Origin: Urinicoccus timonensis | Lineage (GTDB): Bacteria > Bacillota > Clostridia > Tissierellales > Peptoniphilaceae | Reading direction: 5' to 3' | Assembly: GCF_900232945.1 (NCBI RefSeq) | Contig: NZ_OCTU01000001.1 | Span: forward strand, 130,722-194,721 | Length of the DNA: 64,000 bases | Part shown: piece after piece, positions 51,978-63,068 of the stretch | How positions within the stretch are numbered: position 1 is the first letter of the stretch | Layout of the letters: the number at the start of each line of letters is the position of its first letter | Program-made: the position numbers and the translations under genes | The notes under the pieces: generated by a model | Database searches by the model: none | What the model was told of the DNA's origin: nothing | Seen by the model: the letters and a program-made list of their open reading frames with translations, nothing else

Positions 51978-54900
51978 TTTTAAGAATATACAAGAAGCAA
52001 TAAAGTATGAAGTTTTACAAGATGAAAAAGAATATTTAAAACTCTTAAAAGTTATAGGCAATAATCAGAAATATGATTTTTCTAGCCAATTAAGTATATA
52101 TAACAGAGAACCTGAAGCTAGAGCTTGTGCGACCTTTGATATGTGGAAGAAATATTTTGGTAGAGTTGTTATGAGAGGAGAGAAGGGTATTCCAATTTTA
52201 GTTGGAAGTGATGCAAACAAAAAAGTTTCATATATCTTTGATATTAGTCAGACCACATCAATGGATAGGAATATTAATGAGGTTAGCTTATGGCAGTTTG
52301 ACCACGAAAACCATAATGAGGCTTTAAAAGAAATAATAAGAGATTCTTCATTTGAAGCTAGTGATTCACTTAATGAAAATATATTTTCTTTAAGTCGAAT
52401 TTATGGAGATGAATATATTAATTTGGCTCTTGCTGATTTGAGAATAGATATAGAGGATAGACTTAGCTTTGAAAAGTTTATAAGAGACTCAATATCCTAT
52501 GCGGTAGCTAATAGGTTTAATACATTCTATCCTATGGATATGGAAAATTTAAAAAATAATTTTTCTAGGATTAATACAATTTCTTTAGAGCAGATAGGTC
52601 TTGTAATATCAAGGGTTAGTGAAGATATTATAGATAGAACAATAGAAAAATCTAAGGAAATGGATCGTGTTAGGCTGCTGACAGAAAGGGCCGCTGCCGA
52701 CTATAATAGAGATATAGAAAATACAAATGAAGATAGAGGAGGTCAAAATGATTTATATAGACGAGATGATAGGTCAAGAAGTAGAGATGGACGAGTTTTC
52801 ACAGATGGAAGCGACAGAGGAAATAGCAATGAAGATCGAAGAGAAAACCTTGGACATGATGGAGAAGGATCTGGAATTTATGGAGAGATATCCGAATCCG
52901 ACATACGCAGTTCTAAGACTGTCTTACCTAGTAGGGAGCGAGGACATGGAGAACTGGAAGAAACTTCAGGAAATGTACGAGGAGAAAATACTTTTGAACC
53001 ATCTGAAAGAAATTCAGAATCAGGCAGTGGACTTTATCAAGAGAGAGAAAGTCAAGATGATGGAAGCACAAGGATTGACAGAGAAGATGAAAAGAGAGAA
53101 TCCAGAGGAATACCAAGGACAGATGAACAACTTGATGGCAACAGTGAAGAGAATAGCAATCAAGGAATACGTGGAAGCTTAGAAAATGAAATAAGCCAAG
53201 AAAAGGAAGCTGATGAAGCTTCTTTTTTTGATGACAAAAACACTGAAAATAGAAAAGATTACTGGATTGTAGAATTTAATGAAAACCACGAATTAGTTCC
53301 CGATTATAGTGGACAGATAGTAACTAAAGACTTAATTAATGTTCTAAGACAAAAGGATATTGATGTTAAAGACCATAATCAAACTCTTGGAGAAAATGAA
53401 TTTGGAGAAATGACTGATGATTATATCGGATATTTCAAATTCTATTTTGATCACTATGTAGATGGCGAAGTTGTCGAACACTATAGGATTGACCTTGGTG
53501 ATGGTGAAGAAGTAAATGAGCGTGAATTTTCATATTTAGAAGAGCAAATTGCAATAAGCGAGGAAAAATCTTTACAAGAAGAAGCTAAGGAAAATATAGA
53601 GCCTAAATTTAAGATAGGTAATCAGGTTAGATATAAAGATAAGGACTTTACCATTACAGATTTTGATGAACTAAGTGGAGGACTTAAAACTGTAACCATT
53701 AGAGATAATATGGAATATATGGGAGGTATGATTAGGGGTTCGGAAGTAATTCCATATAGAAACGATTCATACCTTGAAGAAATCTTTGAAAATCTAAGTC
53801 AAACATCAGAAAAACTAGCAGTAAAGGTTGGTAAGGAATTTATTTTAGAAGATGAGAATATCTTTGATGGAATTAACTTAATTGAAACAGGAACTAAAGT
53901 AGAAGTTAATGGGAAAGAATTTCCTTTATATAAAGGTGAAACATTTGAAGAAAGTAGAAAGATTGATGATCTTTTAGATAGTGGAAATTATGAGATATAC
54001 AAATTATCTGAGCATGAAAAACAAATTGAAAGACAAGTAGAGCAAGAAAGCTTTATTGATAACTACAATCCTGAAATTGACCAAATGATGGATAGATACA
54101 ATGTCCCAAGAGAAGCAGCCGAAAACTTATTGAGGGGTAAAGAAGATTTAAAGAATCTAGGCTATAAACCTAATAAGGAAAGGATAAGTTTTGCTAGAAA
54201 TTATGACTTGAAAAATCATATCTACTCAGAATACCTTACACCATCAGAAAAGCTAGATAAAAATATCAAAGCTATTAAAATGCTCAAAAGACTTGAAAAT
54301 GAAAATAGGAGTCCAAGAGAGTATGAACAAGCATATCTTGCTGACTATCTAGGTTGGGGAGGTCTTGCCGATGTCTTCGATGAAGAAAAGGGAGGTCAAT
54401 GGTTAGAAGCAAGAAATATTTTAAAGGAAAATCTAACAAATGAAGAGTATTTGAATGCTAAAGAGTCTACTTTAACATCGTTTTATACACCTAGAGAGGT
54501 AATGGATGGAATATATAAGACTCTAACGGATATGGGATTTAAGACTGGGAATATCCTCGAACCATCTGCAGGAGTCGGTAATTTTATTGGTAATATGCCA
54601 AGTGAAATGCAAAGCTCTAAAGTATATGGAGTAGAAAAAGATAGTCTAAGCGGAAGAATAGCAAGAGAACTTTATCCTGAAGCTAATATTCAAATTAAAG
54701 GTTTTGAAGAAACAAACTTCTCAAATAATTTCTTTGACTTGGTAATAGGAAATGTTCCCTTTGGAGATTTTAAAGTTAACGATCGTGAATATAACAGAAA
54801 TAACTTTCTGATTCACGATTATTTTTTTGCAAAGTCAATAGATAAGGTAAGAAATGGAGGAATTATCGCCTTCATAACTTCATCTGGAACTATGGATAAA

Positions 54901-57900
54901 AAAGATGAATCTGTTAGAAAATATATTAATGCAAGATGTGAGTTTTTAGGAGCTATGAGGCTTCCTAATACAACATTTAAAGGACTTGCTGGGACAGAAG
55001 TTACTTCAGATATTATTTTCTTAAAGAAGAGAGATTCAGTTATAGAAAGAGATGACGATTGGATACACCTATCAACTGATAAAAAGGGTTTAACCTACAA
55101 TAAATACTTTGTAGATAATCCTCAAATGGTATTAGGGGATATGAAAGAAGTATCTGGTAGATTTGGAAATACTATTACTTGTGATGAAAAAGAAGACGAA
55201 AATCTAAAGGATTTAATGGATATTGCAAGTAAGGAAATATCTTCAAATTCAAAATATGAAGAGGTCGAGCTATTGGAATACGAAGAATTAAGTCTTCCAG
55301 CAACAGATGACGTTAAAAACTTTTCTTACACTATTATTGACGAAGAAGTCTACCTAAGAGAAAACTCAGTCTTAATTAAGCAGAATATATCAGATAAAAA
55401 TAAAGAAAAAATAAAAGATTATCTTGATGTAATGAATGCTTTAAAGGATGTAATAGAAAAACAAAAGGACGATTTTTCTGATGAAGAAATAAAAGAGTCA
55501 CAAGCAAAGTTAAATGAAGTCTATGATAACTTTTCAAAGAAACATGGCTTTATTAACTCCTTATCAAACACTAGAGACTTAAAGGAAGACTCAAACTTTC
55601 CTTTGGTTTCATCAATAGAAATACTTGATGATGAGGATAATTTCAAAGCTAAGAGTGATATATTCTCAAAAAGAACAATAACGAAGGCAAAAGTAGTAGA
55701 CCATGTAGATACTTCCCTTGAAGCTTTAGTCTTATCTGTTTCACAAAAAGGATATGTAGACTTTGAATATATGGAATCTATCACTAACAAAGATAGGGAC
55801 ACCTTAATTGGTGAACTTGAGGGCGAGATATTTTTAGATATTAAGGATACAGACCTAATAAATAACAGAATGCCCTTTGAAAACTTTGACAATGACGATC
55901 CATTTCATTTTTCATATGTATCGGCTGACGAGTATTTAAGTGGCAATATCAGAGAAAAAATTGGCTACCTCAATTCATATATCGGAGAAATTGAAAATGT
56001 AATAGATTTAGTACCTTCTGAAAAGAAAGATACATTATTAAACGAGTTAGGCAAACTCAAATATCAAAGAGAAAAATTACAAGAAGTTATGCCTGAAGAA
56101 CTCACTGCTTCTGATATAAATGTAAGGTTAGGAGCAACATGGATACCTCAAAAAGATATAGAAGACTTTACTTTTAACCTTTTAAAAACACCTGGCTATG
56201 ATAGGTGGAATATAAATGTTAGGTTTTCACCACATACAAGTGAATGGAATATTGAAGGTAAAAGTGTTGACTCAACTAATGACCTTGCTAACATGACTTA
56301 TGGTACAAGTAGAGTGAATGCCTATAAGCTAATTGAAAATGCCCTTAATCTAAAAGATACAAAGGTATTTGACCAAGTAATAAATGATGATGGTTCTAAG
56401 ACTTCTGTATTAAACAAAAAAGAAACTATGCTTGCAAGTCAAAAGCAAGAATTGATTAAAGAAGAATTTAAGAATTGGATATTTGAAGATCCTGATAGAA
56501 GATATAGGTTAGAGAAGATTTATAATGAAAAATTCAATTCAATTAGAAATAGAGAATTTGATGGCTCTAACTTAACTTTCGATGGAATGAATACTGAAAT
56601 CAGACTACGAGAACATCAGAAAAACGCCATAGCAAGGACTCTTTATGGTGGAAATACACTACTTGCCCATGTAGTAGGAGCAGGAAAAACTTTTGAAATG
56701 GTAGCTTCCGCTATGGAATCTAAAAAGTTAGGACTTGCAAGTAAGTCATTATTTGTAGTTCCTAACCATCTAACCACTCAAATTGGTAGAGAGTTTATGC
56801 AGTTATATCCGTCAGCAAATATTATGGTGGCCGATAAAAAAGACTTCCAACCTAAAAATAGGAAAAGATTTATTGGTAGGATTGCAACAGGAGAATATGA
56901 TGCGGTCATCATAGGACACTCTCAATTTGAAAAAATACCAATGTCTAAGGAATACCAGGTAAGACATATACAAGACCAAATAGATGATATAGTTTCCTTT
57001 ATTGATGAGAACAAAAGAAATAGAGGGGAAAATTTCACAGTAAAACAACTAGAAAAGACAAAGAAGAAACTCTTGGTAAGACTTGAAAAGCTAAATGATG
57101 ACTTTAAAAAGGATGATGTAATAACCTTTGAAGAGCTAGGAGTAGATAAGTTATTTATAGACGAAGCTCATAATTACAAAAACTTATTCTTGCATACCAA
57201 GATGAGAAATGTTGCTGGTATAGGACAGAGTGAAGCCTTTAAGTCTTCAGATATGTATATGAAATGTAGGTATATGGATGAAATGACAAATGGCAAGGGA
57301 GTTGTATTTGCTACTGGTACACCGATATCAAATTCAATGACAGAGCTTTATACCATGCAAAGATATCTTCAGTATGACGATTTAAAGGCAAGAGGATTAG
57401 AACATTTTGACGCTTGGGCTTCTACTTTTGGAGAAACAGAAAACACCTTTGAGTTATCTCCAGAAGGCACAGGATATAGGCAAAAGACAAGATTTTCAAA
57501 GTTTTATAACTTGCCAGAGTTGATGTCTATGTTTAAAGAAGTAGCAGATATAAAGACCTCAGATATGTTAAATTTGCCAGTACCAGAAGCAAATTTTGAA
57601 GTTATTAAAACAAAACCTACTGAGGAACAAAAAGAAATATTAGAAGCCATTTCAGAAAGAGCTGACGCAGTTAGAAATAATCAAGTCGAGCCAACAGAAG
57701 ATAATATGCTAAAGATTACAAATGATGGTAAAAAACTTGCCCTTGATCAAAGGTTAATAAATCCACTACTTCCTGATGATCCTAACTCAAAGGTAAATGT
57801 ATGCGTTAAAAATATCTTTTCGATCTGGGATAAGACAAAAGAAAATTCATCGACCCAATTAGTATTTTCAGATATGTCTACACCAAAAGGAGATGGAGAA

Positions 57901-59607
57901 TTTAATATCTATGATGATATTAGAAATAAGCTAGTGAATATGGGAATACCTAAAGAAGAAATAGCCTTTATCCACGAAGCAGATACAGACAAACAAAAAG
58001 ATGAATTGTTCTCTAAGGTAAGAAGGGGAGAAGTAAGAGTATTATTAGGCTCTACTCAAAAAATGGGTGCAGGTACTAATGTACAAAACAAACTAATAGC
58101 CTTACACGATTTAGACGTCCCTTGGAGACCGTCTGACCTAGAGCAAAGAAGTGGTAGAATTGTTCGTCAAGGCAATGAAAATGATAAGGTAAATATCTTT
58201 AGATATGTAACAGAGAATACCTTTGATGCTTATTTGTGGCAGACAATAGAAAATAAGCAGAAATTTATATCCCAAATTATGACAAGCAAGACACCTGTGC
58301 GTGTTGCAGAAGATGTTGATGAAGCAAGTCTATCTTATTCAGAAATTAAGGCTTTAGCTACTGGTAATCCTCTAATTAAAGAAAAGATGGACTTAGATAA
58401 CGAAGTTACAAAGCTAAAAATGCTTGAAGCAAACTATAAGTCTAATAAATATAAACTTGAAGATAAGGTAAATAAATATTATCCTCAAAGTATTTTAAAA
58501 ACTGAAATGGAAATACAAGCAGTTAAAGAAGATATTGCAAGTGTTGAAAAATTAGGAGAAGGAGATAGCAAATTTACTTCAATAAGTCTCGGATCAAATA
58601 AAATTTTAGATAAGAAAGAAGCTGGAGAGAAGCTATTAGAAGAAATAAAAAAGGTAAAGATAAATGATAGCAAGGTTATTGGTAAATATAGAAATTTAGA
58701 CTTACAAGTTTCTTATAACTTCATGACTAATACTCACACCTTTAAACTACTAGGAAAAGCAGAATACTTTGGAGAGTTTTCAAACTCCACTGATGGCAAT
58801 ATAACAAGGCTTGATAATGCAATTGAAAAAATGTCTTCAAGACTTGAAAGATTAAATCAAAACCTTGAAAACTATAAAGAATCTTTAGAAAATGCCAAGT
58901 TAGAATTAACTAAACCATTTGAAAAAGCTGATGAGTTAAGGGATAAGACACTAAGACTAGCTGAGATTAATAAACTTTTAGATATGGGAGAAGTAGAAGA
59001 ATTAGAAAACCAATCACCACTATTAGAAAATTTAAAGAGGGCGATAGTTGATTATTCTAACTATGAGTTTTCAGAATCTAATAGCTATGAAGACTTTGAC
59101 AAACTATATCCTGATTTAAGCCATATAGGACTTGCCTATACAGAAACACCTGATGGTAAGCACACGATTCAATATGAGGTAAATTTGGAAGAAAAAACAT
59201 GGACTCAGTATGTAGATAATGTAGCTATTAGAACAGAATCTTTTGTAGAGGAAGATATATCTAACTCACAAGCTATTAAAGATATGACTGAAGCCATAAA
59301 GATGTCTAGTTTTGATGATCTTGTATCAGTAGATGAAGAAGATTTAAAACAAGCTTTAGGCTTAGAAATAGATGATGATGGAAACTTCTATGATCCACTA
59401 GCAAAAGATCTTGACAATGATGGAATACCAGATAGGTATGATAATGACTTTAAAGATAGTGATTACTTTGAATCAACTTATGATGTAGAGGATAATCTTC
59501 ACGCAAGGGAAGAGAAACCATCAATATTGGGACAAATATCAAAATTTAAATCAGAAGAGGAAAAAGATAAAAATAAAGAAAAAAGTGAAAAAGGACAAGA
59601 ACGATAG
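51964..59607 (+). CDS. Giant ArdC-like/N6-methylase/SNF2 helicase protein (LtrC family)
   Basis: 2547 residues. The N-terminal about 110 residues resemble the ArdC/LtrC N-terminal domain ([17 protein letters not shown]). A charged, disordered linker covers about 250-410, inside which another gene is coded in a different frame. An adenine methylase-like domain has [10 protein letters not shown] near 865 and a NVPFG motif near 930 (variant of NPPF). The SNF2 helicase has VGAGKTFEM near 1570, DEAHNYKN near 1733, [13 protein letters not shown] and [11 protein letters not shown] near 2064. A coiled coil (2260-2340) and an acidic tail ending in [13 protein letters not shown] complete it. Such proteins are the largest of Tn1549-type ICEs and probably protect or remodel transferred DNA. 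Confidence 0.9.
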   Translation: MQVNDFKNIQEAIKYEVLQDEKEYLKLLKVIGNNQKYDFSSQLSIYNREPEARACATFDMWKKYFGRVVMRGEKGIPILVGSDANKKVSYIFDISQTTSMDRNINEVSLWQFDHENHNEALKEIIRDSSFEASDSLNENIFSLSRIYGDEYINLALADLRIDIEDRLSFEKFIRDSISYAVANRFNTFYPMDMENLKNNFSRINTISLEQIGLVISRVSEDIIDRTIEKSKEMDRVRLLTERAAADYNRDIENTNEDRGGQNDLYRRDDRSRSRDGRVFTDGSDRGNSNEDRRENLGHDGEGSGIYGEISESDIRSSKTVLPSRERGHGELEETSGNVRGENTFEPSERNSESGSGLYQERESQDDGSTRIDREDEKRESRGIPRTDEQLDGNSEENSNQGIRGSLENEISQEKEADEASFFDDKNTENRKDYWIVEFNENHELVPDYSGQIVTKDLINVLRQKDIDVKDHNQTLGENEFGEMTDDYIGYFKFYFDHYVDGEVVEHYRIDLGDGEEVNEREFSYLEEQIAISEEKSLQEEAKENIEPKFKIGNQVRYKDKDFTITDFDELSGGLKTVTIRDNMEYMGGMIRGSEVIPYRNDSYLEEIFENLSQTSEKLAVKVGKEFILEDENIFDGINLIETGTKVEVNGKEFPLYKGETFEESRKIDDLLDSGNYEIYKLSEHEKQIERQVEQESFIDNYNPEIDQMMDRYNVPREAAENLLRGKEDLKNLGYKPNKERISFARNYDLKNHIYSEYLTPSEKLDKNIKAIKMLKRLENENRSPREYEQAYLADYLGWGGLADVFDEEKGGQWLEARNILKENLTNEEYLNAKESTLTSFYTPREVMDGIYKTLTDMGFKTGNILEPSAGVGNFIGNMPSEMQSSKVYGVEKDSLSGRIARELYPEANIQIKGFEETNFSNNFFDLVIGNVPFGDFKVNDREYNRNNFLIHDYFFAKSIDKVRNGGIIAFITSSGTMDKKDESVRKYINARCEFLGAMRLPNTTFKGLAGTEVTSDIIFLKKRDSVIERDDDWIHLSTDKKGLTYNKYFVDNPQMVLGDMKEVSGRFGNTITCDEKEDENLKDLMDIASKEISSNSKYEEVELLEYEELSLPATDDVKNFSYTIIDEEVYLRENSVLIKQNISDKNKEKIKDYLDVMNALKDVIEKQKDDFSDEEIKESQAKLNEVYDNFSKKHGFINSLSNTRDLKEDSNFPLVSSIEILDDEDNFKAKSDIFSKRTITKAKVVDHVDTSLEALVLSVSQKGYVDFEYMESITNKDRDTLIGELEGEIFLDIKDTDLINNRMPFENFDNDDPFHFSYVSADEYLSGNIREKIGYLNSYIGEIENVIDLVPSEKKDTLLNELGKLKYQREKLQEVMPEELTASDINVRLGATWIPQKDIEDFTFNLLKTPGYDRWNINVRFSPHTSEWNIEGKSVDSTNDLANMTYGTSRVNAYKLIENALNLKDTKVFDQVINDDGSKTSVLNKKETMLASQKQELIKEEFKNWIFEDPDRRYRLEKIYNEKFNSIRNREFDGSNLTFDGMNTEIRLREHQKNAIARTLYGGNTLLAHVVGAGKTFEMVASAMESKKLGLASKSLFVVPNHLTTQIGREFMQLYPSANIMVADKKDFQPKNRKRFIGRIATGEYDAVIIGHSQFEKIPMSKEYQVRHIQDQIDDIVSFIDENKRNRGENFTVKQLEKTKKKLLVRLEKLNDDFKKDDVITFEELGVDKLFIDEAHNYKNLFLHTKMRNVAGIGQSEAFKSSDMYMKCRYMDEMTNGKGVVFATGTPISNSMTELYTMQRYLQYDDLKARGLEHFDAWASTFGETENTFELSPEGTGYRQKTRFSKFYNLPELMSMFKEVADIKTSDMLNLPVPEANFEVIKTKPTEEQKEILEAISERADAVRNNQVEPTEDNMLKITNDGKKLALDQRLINPLLPDDPNSKVNVCVKNIFSIWDKTKENSSTQLVFSDMSTPKGDGEFNIYDDIRNKLVNMGIPKEEIAFIHEADTDKQKDELFSKVRRGEVRVLLGSTQKMGAGTNVQNKLIALHDLDVPWRPSDLEQRSGRIVRQGNENDKVNIFRYVTENTFDAYLWQTIENKQKFISQIMTSKTPVRVAEDVDEASLSYSEIKALATGNPLIKEKMDLDNEVTKLKMLEANYKSNKYKLEDKVNKYYPQSILKTEMEIQAVKEDIASVEKLGEGDSKFTSISLGSNKILDKKEAGEKLLEEIKKVKINDSKVIGKYRNLDLQVSYNFMTNTHTFKLLGKAEYFGEFSNSTDGNITRLDNAIEKMSSRLERLNQNLENYKESLENAKLELTKPFEKADELRDKTLRLAEINKLLDMGEVEELENQSPLLENLKRAIVDYSNYEFSESNSYEDFDKLYPDLSHIGLAYTETPDGKHTIQYEVNLEEKTWTQYVDNVAIRTESFVEEDISNSQAIKDMTEAIKMSSFDDLVSVDEEDLKQALGLEIDDDGNFYDPLAKDLDNDGIPDRYDNDFKDSDYFESTYDVEDNLHAREEKPSILGQISKFKSEEEKDKNKEKSEKGQER
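52748..53182 (+). CDS. tnpV: TnpV-like protein coded in another frame inside the helicase gene
   Basis: 144 residues in the +1-shifted frame. AGAGGAGG (52735-52742) lies five bases before ATG 52748, which is a strong start inside a larger gene. The product is regular and helical: [18 protein letters not shown] at the start, [20 protein letters not shown], then the C-terminal [19 protein letters not shown] with [19 protein letters not shown]. The last part fits the TnpV family signature (VTE-LK---, ---MN-I---A-EIV--EL). The overlapping helicase frame reads only as charged low-complexity linker. This argues that the frame is real, but expression is unproven. Confidence 0.68.
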   Translation: MIYIDEMIGQEVEMDEFSQMEATEEIAMKIEEKTLDMMEKDLEFMERYPNPTYAVLRLSYLVGSEDMENWKKLQEMYEEKILLNHLKEIQNQAVDFIKREKVKMMEAQGLTEKMKRENPEEYQGQMNNLMATVKRIAIKEYVEA

Positions 59608-59650
59608 AGGAGGGCGAAAGGCTCTCCTTATTTAGTACAAGGAGGAAAAT

Positions 59651-60307
59651 ATGGAATACAAAGATATTAGAGAAAATTTAGAAGAAATTTCAAATGAAAA
59701 CTATAAGGATTTTATAAAAGCATTAATAGGGATTGAAAAAGGAATAGAAGATGAAAATGTCCTAGATGAGATTTACGATAAGTATATGGACAATGATACT
59801 ATTTCAATACTAAGCGAAGATTTTGACTATATGATTGATGATATGAAAGAACAAGGTAAGATTGTTGAAAATGTCAGTGATCTTGAAGAAAAAGACGACC
59901 TCATAAATCTCGTGGGTAATATATCAGGTCAAGTAGAAAATCTTGAAAGAGAAAATGCAAATGGAGAAAAGTTCAAGGTAAGTAACTTTTCAATTGTTTC
60001 GAAAGATGACGATGGGAATAAAGTTTATACCAATTGTTCAGCCTATGGAGATAAGACAAAAGATTTAGAGAGTTTAAAACAAGGAGATTTTGTTAAAATA
60101 TTTGGTCAAGTAAAAACAAGCATTGACAACAAAGGAAAGGAGCATAAAAATGTCCGTATTTTCTCTTCTAAGCTCTTAAAAGCAAAAGAACAAGTAAAGA
60201 GTCAAGATAAAGATAAAAAGTCCATATTAGGGCAAATAAAAAGCTTTAAGACAGATGACAAAACTAAATCAAATAAGAAAGAGCATAGCAAAGGAACAGA
60301 GAGGTAA
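59651..60307 (+). CDS. Large SSB-like OB-fold protein of the ICE
   Basis: 218 residues. The N-terminal part (about 1-85) is acidic and helical, beginning YKDIRENLEEISNENYKDF. An OB fold follows at about 88-180: LINLVGNISGQVENLER, FKVSNFSIVSKDD, KVYTNCSAYGDK, GDFVKIFGQVKT, KNVRIFSSKLL. This is the same pattern as the SSB at 22778. The tail SILGQIKSFKTDDKTKSNKK recurs as a fragment inside IME2. The tail of the giant helicase ([15 protein letters not shown]) is similar too, suggesting a common docking peptide. AGGAGG precedes the ATG. Likely binds single-stranded DNA during transfer. Confidence 0.72.
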   Translation: MEYKDIRENLEEISNENYKDFIKALIGIEKGIEDENVLDEIYDKYMDNDTISILSEDFDYMIDDMKEQGKIVENVSDLEEKDDLINLVGNISGQVENLERENANGEKFKVSNFSIVSKDDDGNKVYTNCSAYGDKTKDLESLKQGDFVKIFGQVKTSIDNKGKEHKNVRIFSSKLLKAKEQVKSQDKDKKSILGQIKSFKTDDKTKSNKKEHSKGTER

Positions 60308-60312
60308 ATATC

Positions 60313-60341
60313 GGCAGTCTTCGGACTGCCTTTATTTTTTT
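60313..60341 (+). terminator. Terminator at the end of the ICE transfer operon
   Basis: GGCAGTCTTCGGACTGCC followed by TTTATTTTTTTT. It is a strong hairpin with a TTCG loop. Confidence 0.87.
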
Positions 60342-60370
60342 TGCTCAGTTTAACGCAGTAAATCATGTGA

Positions 60371-60400
60371 TTGAAAGAAATCTGTGTTATATGCTATAAT
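60371..60400 (+). promoter_or_regulatory. Promoter before the broken XRE gene and two-component system
   Basis: TTGAAA and TATAAT with 18 bases between. Surrounding bases resemble the promoter at 26051-26079. Confidence 0.68.
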
Positions 60401-60441
60401 TAGGTAGTTAATCTATACATTTAGAAAGGTAAAATATAGAA

Positions 60442-60668
60442 TTGGAGAAGGTTATAGGGTTTTCCTATGATAAATTATGGAAAGAATTAATAGATGAAAA
60501 GATTAATAAATTAGACCTAAAAAAGCCATACAAACAACTCCTCATACCATAGCTAAAAAGGGACGAGATGAAAATGTGAGTATGGAAATACTTGGTAGGA
60601 TATGTAGTTATTTTAAATGTGATATATCAGAAGTACTGGAGTATAGAATTGAAAATATTAATGATTGA
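60442..60668 (+). pseudogene. XRE-family regulator broken by a one-base deletion
   Basis: Begins at a possible TTG (60442) after GAAAGG and reads FSYDKLWKELIDEKINKLDLKK, then shifts frame at a run of six A (about 60530). The continuation in the other frame is QTTPHTIAKKGRDENVSMEIL then RICSYFKCDISEVLEYR. Adding one A would restore a complete YozG-like regulator of about 75 residues. The stop lies within the start of the response-regulator gene. Confidence 0.76.
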
Positions 60669-61314
60669 AGATGACAGCACAATTGCTTTTGCTGTTAAAA
60701 CTTACTTAAACAAGCATAATATTGAAACTATTATTTATAACAATCTTTCTCAGACAGAGAATCTTAATTTTAAGGATGTTGATTTAATTCTTCTGGATGC
60801 TAATCTCCCAGATGGGTCAGGCTTTAATTTTTTAAAGTGGCTGAGAGAATTTTCTGACCTTCCTGTAATAATGCTTACTGTAAAAGACGAAGATGAGTAT
60901 GTTATCAAGGGCCTTTCTCAAGGAGCAGATGATTATATTACAAAACCTTTTTCTCTCCCTGTTTTAAAGGCGAGAATAGACAATGTATTTAGCAGAAGAA
61001 TAAAAAAGGTTGATGAACTGACTTTTGAAAATTTATCTTTAGATCTCATTTCAAAACAAGCTTCAATAGATGGAATAGATCTAGATCTTAACTTAAAAGA
61101 GTTTACTATATTGGAAATGCTCTTAGAAAATCAAGATGTAAATCTATTAAGAGAGCGAATTTTAGATTATGTTTGGGGTTATGATTTTTATGAAGTAAAC
61201 GACAATACTCTAACTGTAACTGTAAAAAGACTTCGAAATAAACTTGGCGTGTATGGAGAGCATATAAAAACAGTTAGAGGAATAGGTTATAGGTGGGACA
61301 ATGAGAAAAAATAA
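60649..61314 (+). CDS. OmpR-family response regulator
   Basis: 221 residues from TTG 60649 (KILMIEDDSTIAF). An in-frame ATG at 60592 lies inside the broken XRE gene and is too far upstream for the family. The receiver domain has Asp8/Asp9, the phosphorylation site Asp50 in LLDANLP, and Lys in ITKPFSLP. A C-terminal winged helix (about 125-220) has LNLKEFTILEMLL and NTLTVTVKRLRNKLG. It overlaps the sensor kinase gene by 14 bases and presumably controls the ABC transporter downstream, as in BceR- or VanR-like systems. Confidence 0.88.
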   Translation: MKILMIEDDSTIAFAVKTYLNKHNIETIIYNNLSQTENLNFKDVDLILLDANLPDGSGFNFLKWLREFSDLPVIMLTVKDEDEYVIKGLSQGADDYITKPFSLPVLKARIDNVFSRRIKKVDELTFENLSLDLISKQASIDGIDLDLNLKEFTILEMLLENQDVNLLRERILDYVWGYDFYEVNDNTLTVTVKRLRNKLGVYGEHIKTVRGIGYRWDNEKK

Positions 61315-62278
61315 AAGAATTTTACTTATCATAGTCCTAAATTTATTGATGTCTTTATTTGTAGTCTATCTAAACCCAAGATTTGATATTCTAACACTTA
61401 TTGGTTTTTTACTTATAAATATAATTCTGTTTCTAATTATTAGAAAAATTGAAAAGAAAAAAGAAAAAGCTCTTGAGGATAAGATTAATAATATATTTAA
61501 CCTACTACATTCGCTTGATATAAACTCTGATAATTACGAAATTATAGATGATGAATTTGGCAAACTTAGAGATGAGATTATTAAAATTATTATAGAAAAC
61601 AAGAGAATAGCTGAAAATGCTGAGAAAAATAAAGAGACCTTAAGAGAATATACTGAGGACATTGCCCATCAAATAAAAACTCCATTGACGGGATCCTTAT
61701 TATTACTAGACTTATTAGAAGACGAAGAAGATGAATCGGCAAAAGAGTATATATCTAGACTTAGGGACAATCTTCTTAGACTTTACAATCTATCTGATAT
61801 TTTATTAAAACTTGCAGCCCTTGATTCAGGTACAATAGAAATGATAAGAGACAGGATATCTGCTCGAGAATTAATTGAAGATATCATACAAAACCTAAAA
61901 GATTATTTTATTAATGATAATGTTGAAATTCCACTTTATGGAGATGACTTTGATCTTATATGCGATAAGAAGTGGACCTATGAAGCGGCATTTAATGTGA
62001 TGAAAAATGGTTTAGAAGCAACAGAAGATAGACATATAGAAATTCATCTAAAAGATACGAACTTATATAAGAGCATATTAGTGGAAGATTTTTCTAAAGG
62101 CTTAGATCGACAAATGTTAGAAAAAGTTTTTAGACGTTTTTATAAAGCGGATCCGAATTCAAAAGGCTATGGTATTGGACTTCCAATGGCAAAATCAGTA
62201 ATGGAAAGACAAAATGGAGAGCTTTTATATCATAAGGGGAAGAAATCAAATTCCTTTGAACTGAGATTTTATAACTGA
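61301..62278 (+). CDS. Sensor histidine kinase
   Basis: 325 residues. Two membrane helices at about 5-22 and 30-48 with almost no extracellular loop, i.e. an intramembrane-sensing kinase as in BceS-type systems. The H-box has His123 in EDIAHQIKTPLTG. The N-box is FNVMKNGLEA near 229, then DFSKGLDRQMLEKVFRRFYK and GYGIGLPMAKS as G-boxes. It overlaps the response regulator gene and is followed by a terminator. Together with the transporter next to it, it probably senses a cell-envelope-active compound. Confidence 0.88.
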   Translation: MRKNKRILLIIVLNLLMSLFVVYLNPRFDILTLIGFLLINIILFLIIRKIEKKKEKALEDKINNIFNLLHSLDINSDNYEIIDDEFGKLRDEIIKIIIENKRIAENAEKNKETLREYTEDIAHQIKTPLTGSLLLLDLLEDEEDESAKEYISRLRDNLLRLYNLSDILLKLAALDSGTIEMIRDRISARELIEDIIQNLKDYFINDNVEIPLYGDDFDLICDKKWTYEAAFNVMKNGLEATEDRHIEIHLKDTNLYKSILVEDFSKGLDRQMLEKVFRRFYKADPNSKGYGIGLPMAKSVMERQNGELLYHKGKKSNSFELRFYN

Positions 62279-62286
62279 TTTAATTA

Positions 62287-62318
62287 TGGCTGTGTAAATA
62301 AAGCACAGTCATTTTTTT
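62287..62318 (+). terminator. Terminator after the sensor kinase gene
   Basis: GGCTGTG pairs with CACAGTC (with G-U) over a TAAATAAAG loop, followed by seven Ts. Confidence 0.72.
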
Positions 62319-62378
62319 CTAGTCACTTTCCAGTCACTTAAGTCTAATATCATCTAAGAAAGATAAGGAGGACTAAAT

Positions 62379-63068
62379 ATGAATATTGTAAAAACAGTAG
62401 ATTTAACAAAAACTTACAATAGTGGAGTAGAAGTACACGCTCTATCAAATGTGAATTTTGAAATGGAGAAAGGAGATCTTGTCGCCATTATTGGAGATAG
62501 CGGGTCAGGAAAGTCTACCTTGCTTCATCTATTAGCAGGAGTTGATAAACCAACAAGTGGGGATATTTTTATTCAAGATAAAAATATTACCAAGTTTAAC
62601 AAAGATGAGATGACAATCTTTCGCAGAAGAAATATTGGTGTTGTCTATCAATTTTTTAATTTGATTCCAAACATCAACGTTCGAAAAAATATTTTACTTC
62701 CTCTTTTGTTAGACAATAAAAAGGCAGATGAGGAATATTTAAAGGAAATTTTATCGATACTAGGAATAGAAGGAAAGCTTGATAGGTATCCAAAACAGTT
62801 ATCAGGTGGAGAGCAACAAAGAGTCGCTATTGCCAGAAGTTTGATTACAAGACCTGCCATCATTTTAGCAGATGAACCTACAGGAAATCTCGATAGAAAA
62901 AATTCTGAAGAAATCACAGGACTTTTCAGACTTGTAAATAAAAGATTAAATTCTACAATTATGATAATAACTCATGATGAAAAAGTAGCAAATTCTTGTG
63001 ATAAGGTCTATAGAATGGTAGATGGTAGGTTAAATTTCTTAGGAGATGGAACTTATGAAAATTATTAA
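62379..63068 (+). CDS. ABC transporter ATPase (BceA/MacB-like)
   Basis: 229 residues. Walker A GDSGSGKST near 38, Q-loop VYQFFNLIP, signature LSGGEQQR near 145, Walker B IILADEPTGNLD near 165, H-loop MIITHD. The family drives FtsX-type permeases in antimicrobial peptide resistance or lipoprotein release. AAGGAGGAC precedes the ATG. It overlaps the permease gene by 14 bases and follows the two-component system, the usual layout. Confidence 0.9.
   Translation: MNIVKTVDLTKTYNSGVEVHALSNVNFEMEKGDLVAIIGDSGSGKSTLLHLLAGVDKPTSGDIFIQDKNITKFNKDEMTIFRRRNIGVVYQFFNLIPNINVRKNILLPLLLDNKKADEEYLKEILSILGIEGKLDRYPKQLSGGEQQRVAIARSLITRPAIILADEPTGNLDRKNSEEITGLFRLVNKRLNSTIMIITHDEKVANSCDKVYRMVDGRLNFLGDGTYENY

Noticed and set aside
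55521..55892. 123-codon minus-strand frame inside the giant helicase gene
   Set aside because: Ser/Leu/Lys antisense composition, no Shine-Dalgarno, no family. Considered because of the overprinted TnpV frame nearby, but it has none of the same support.
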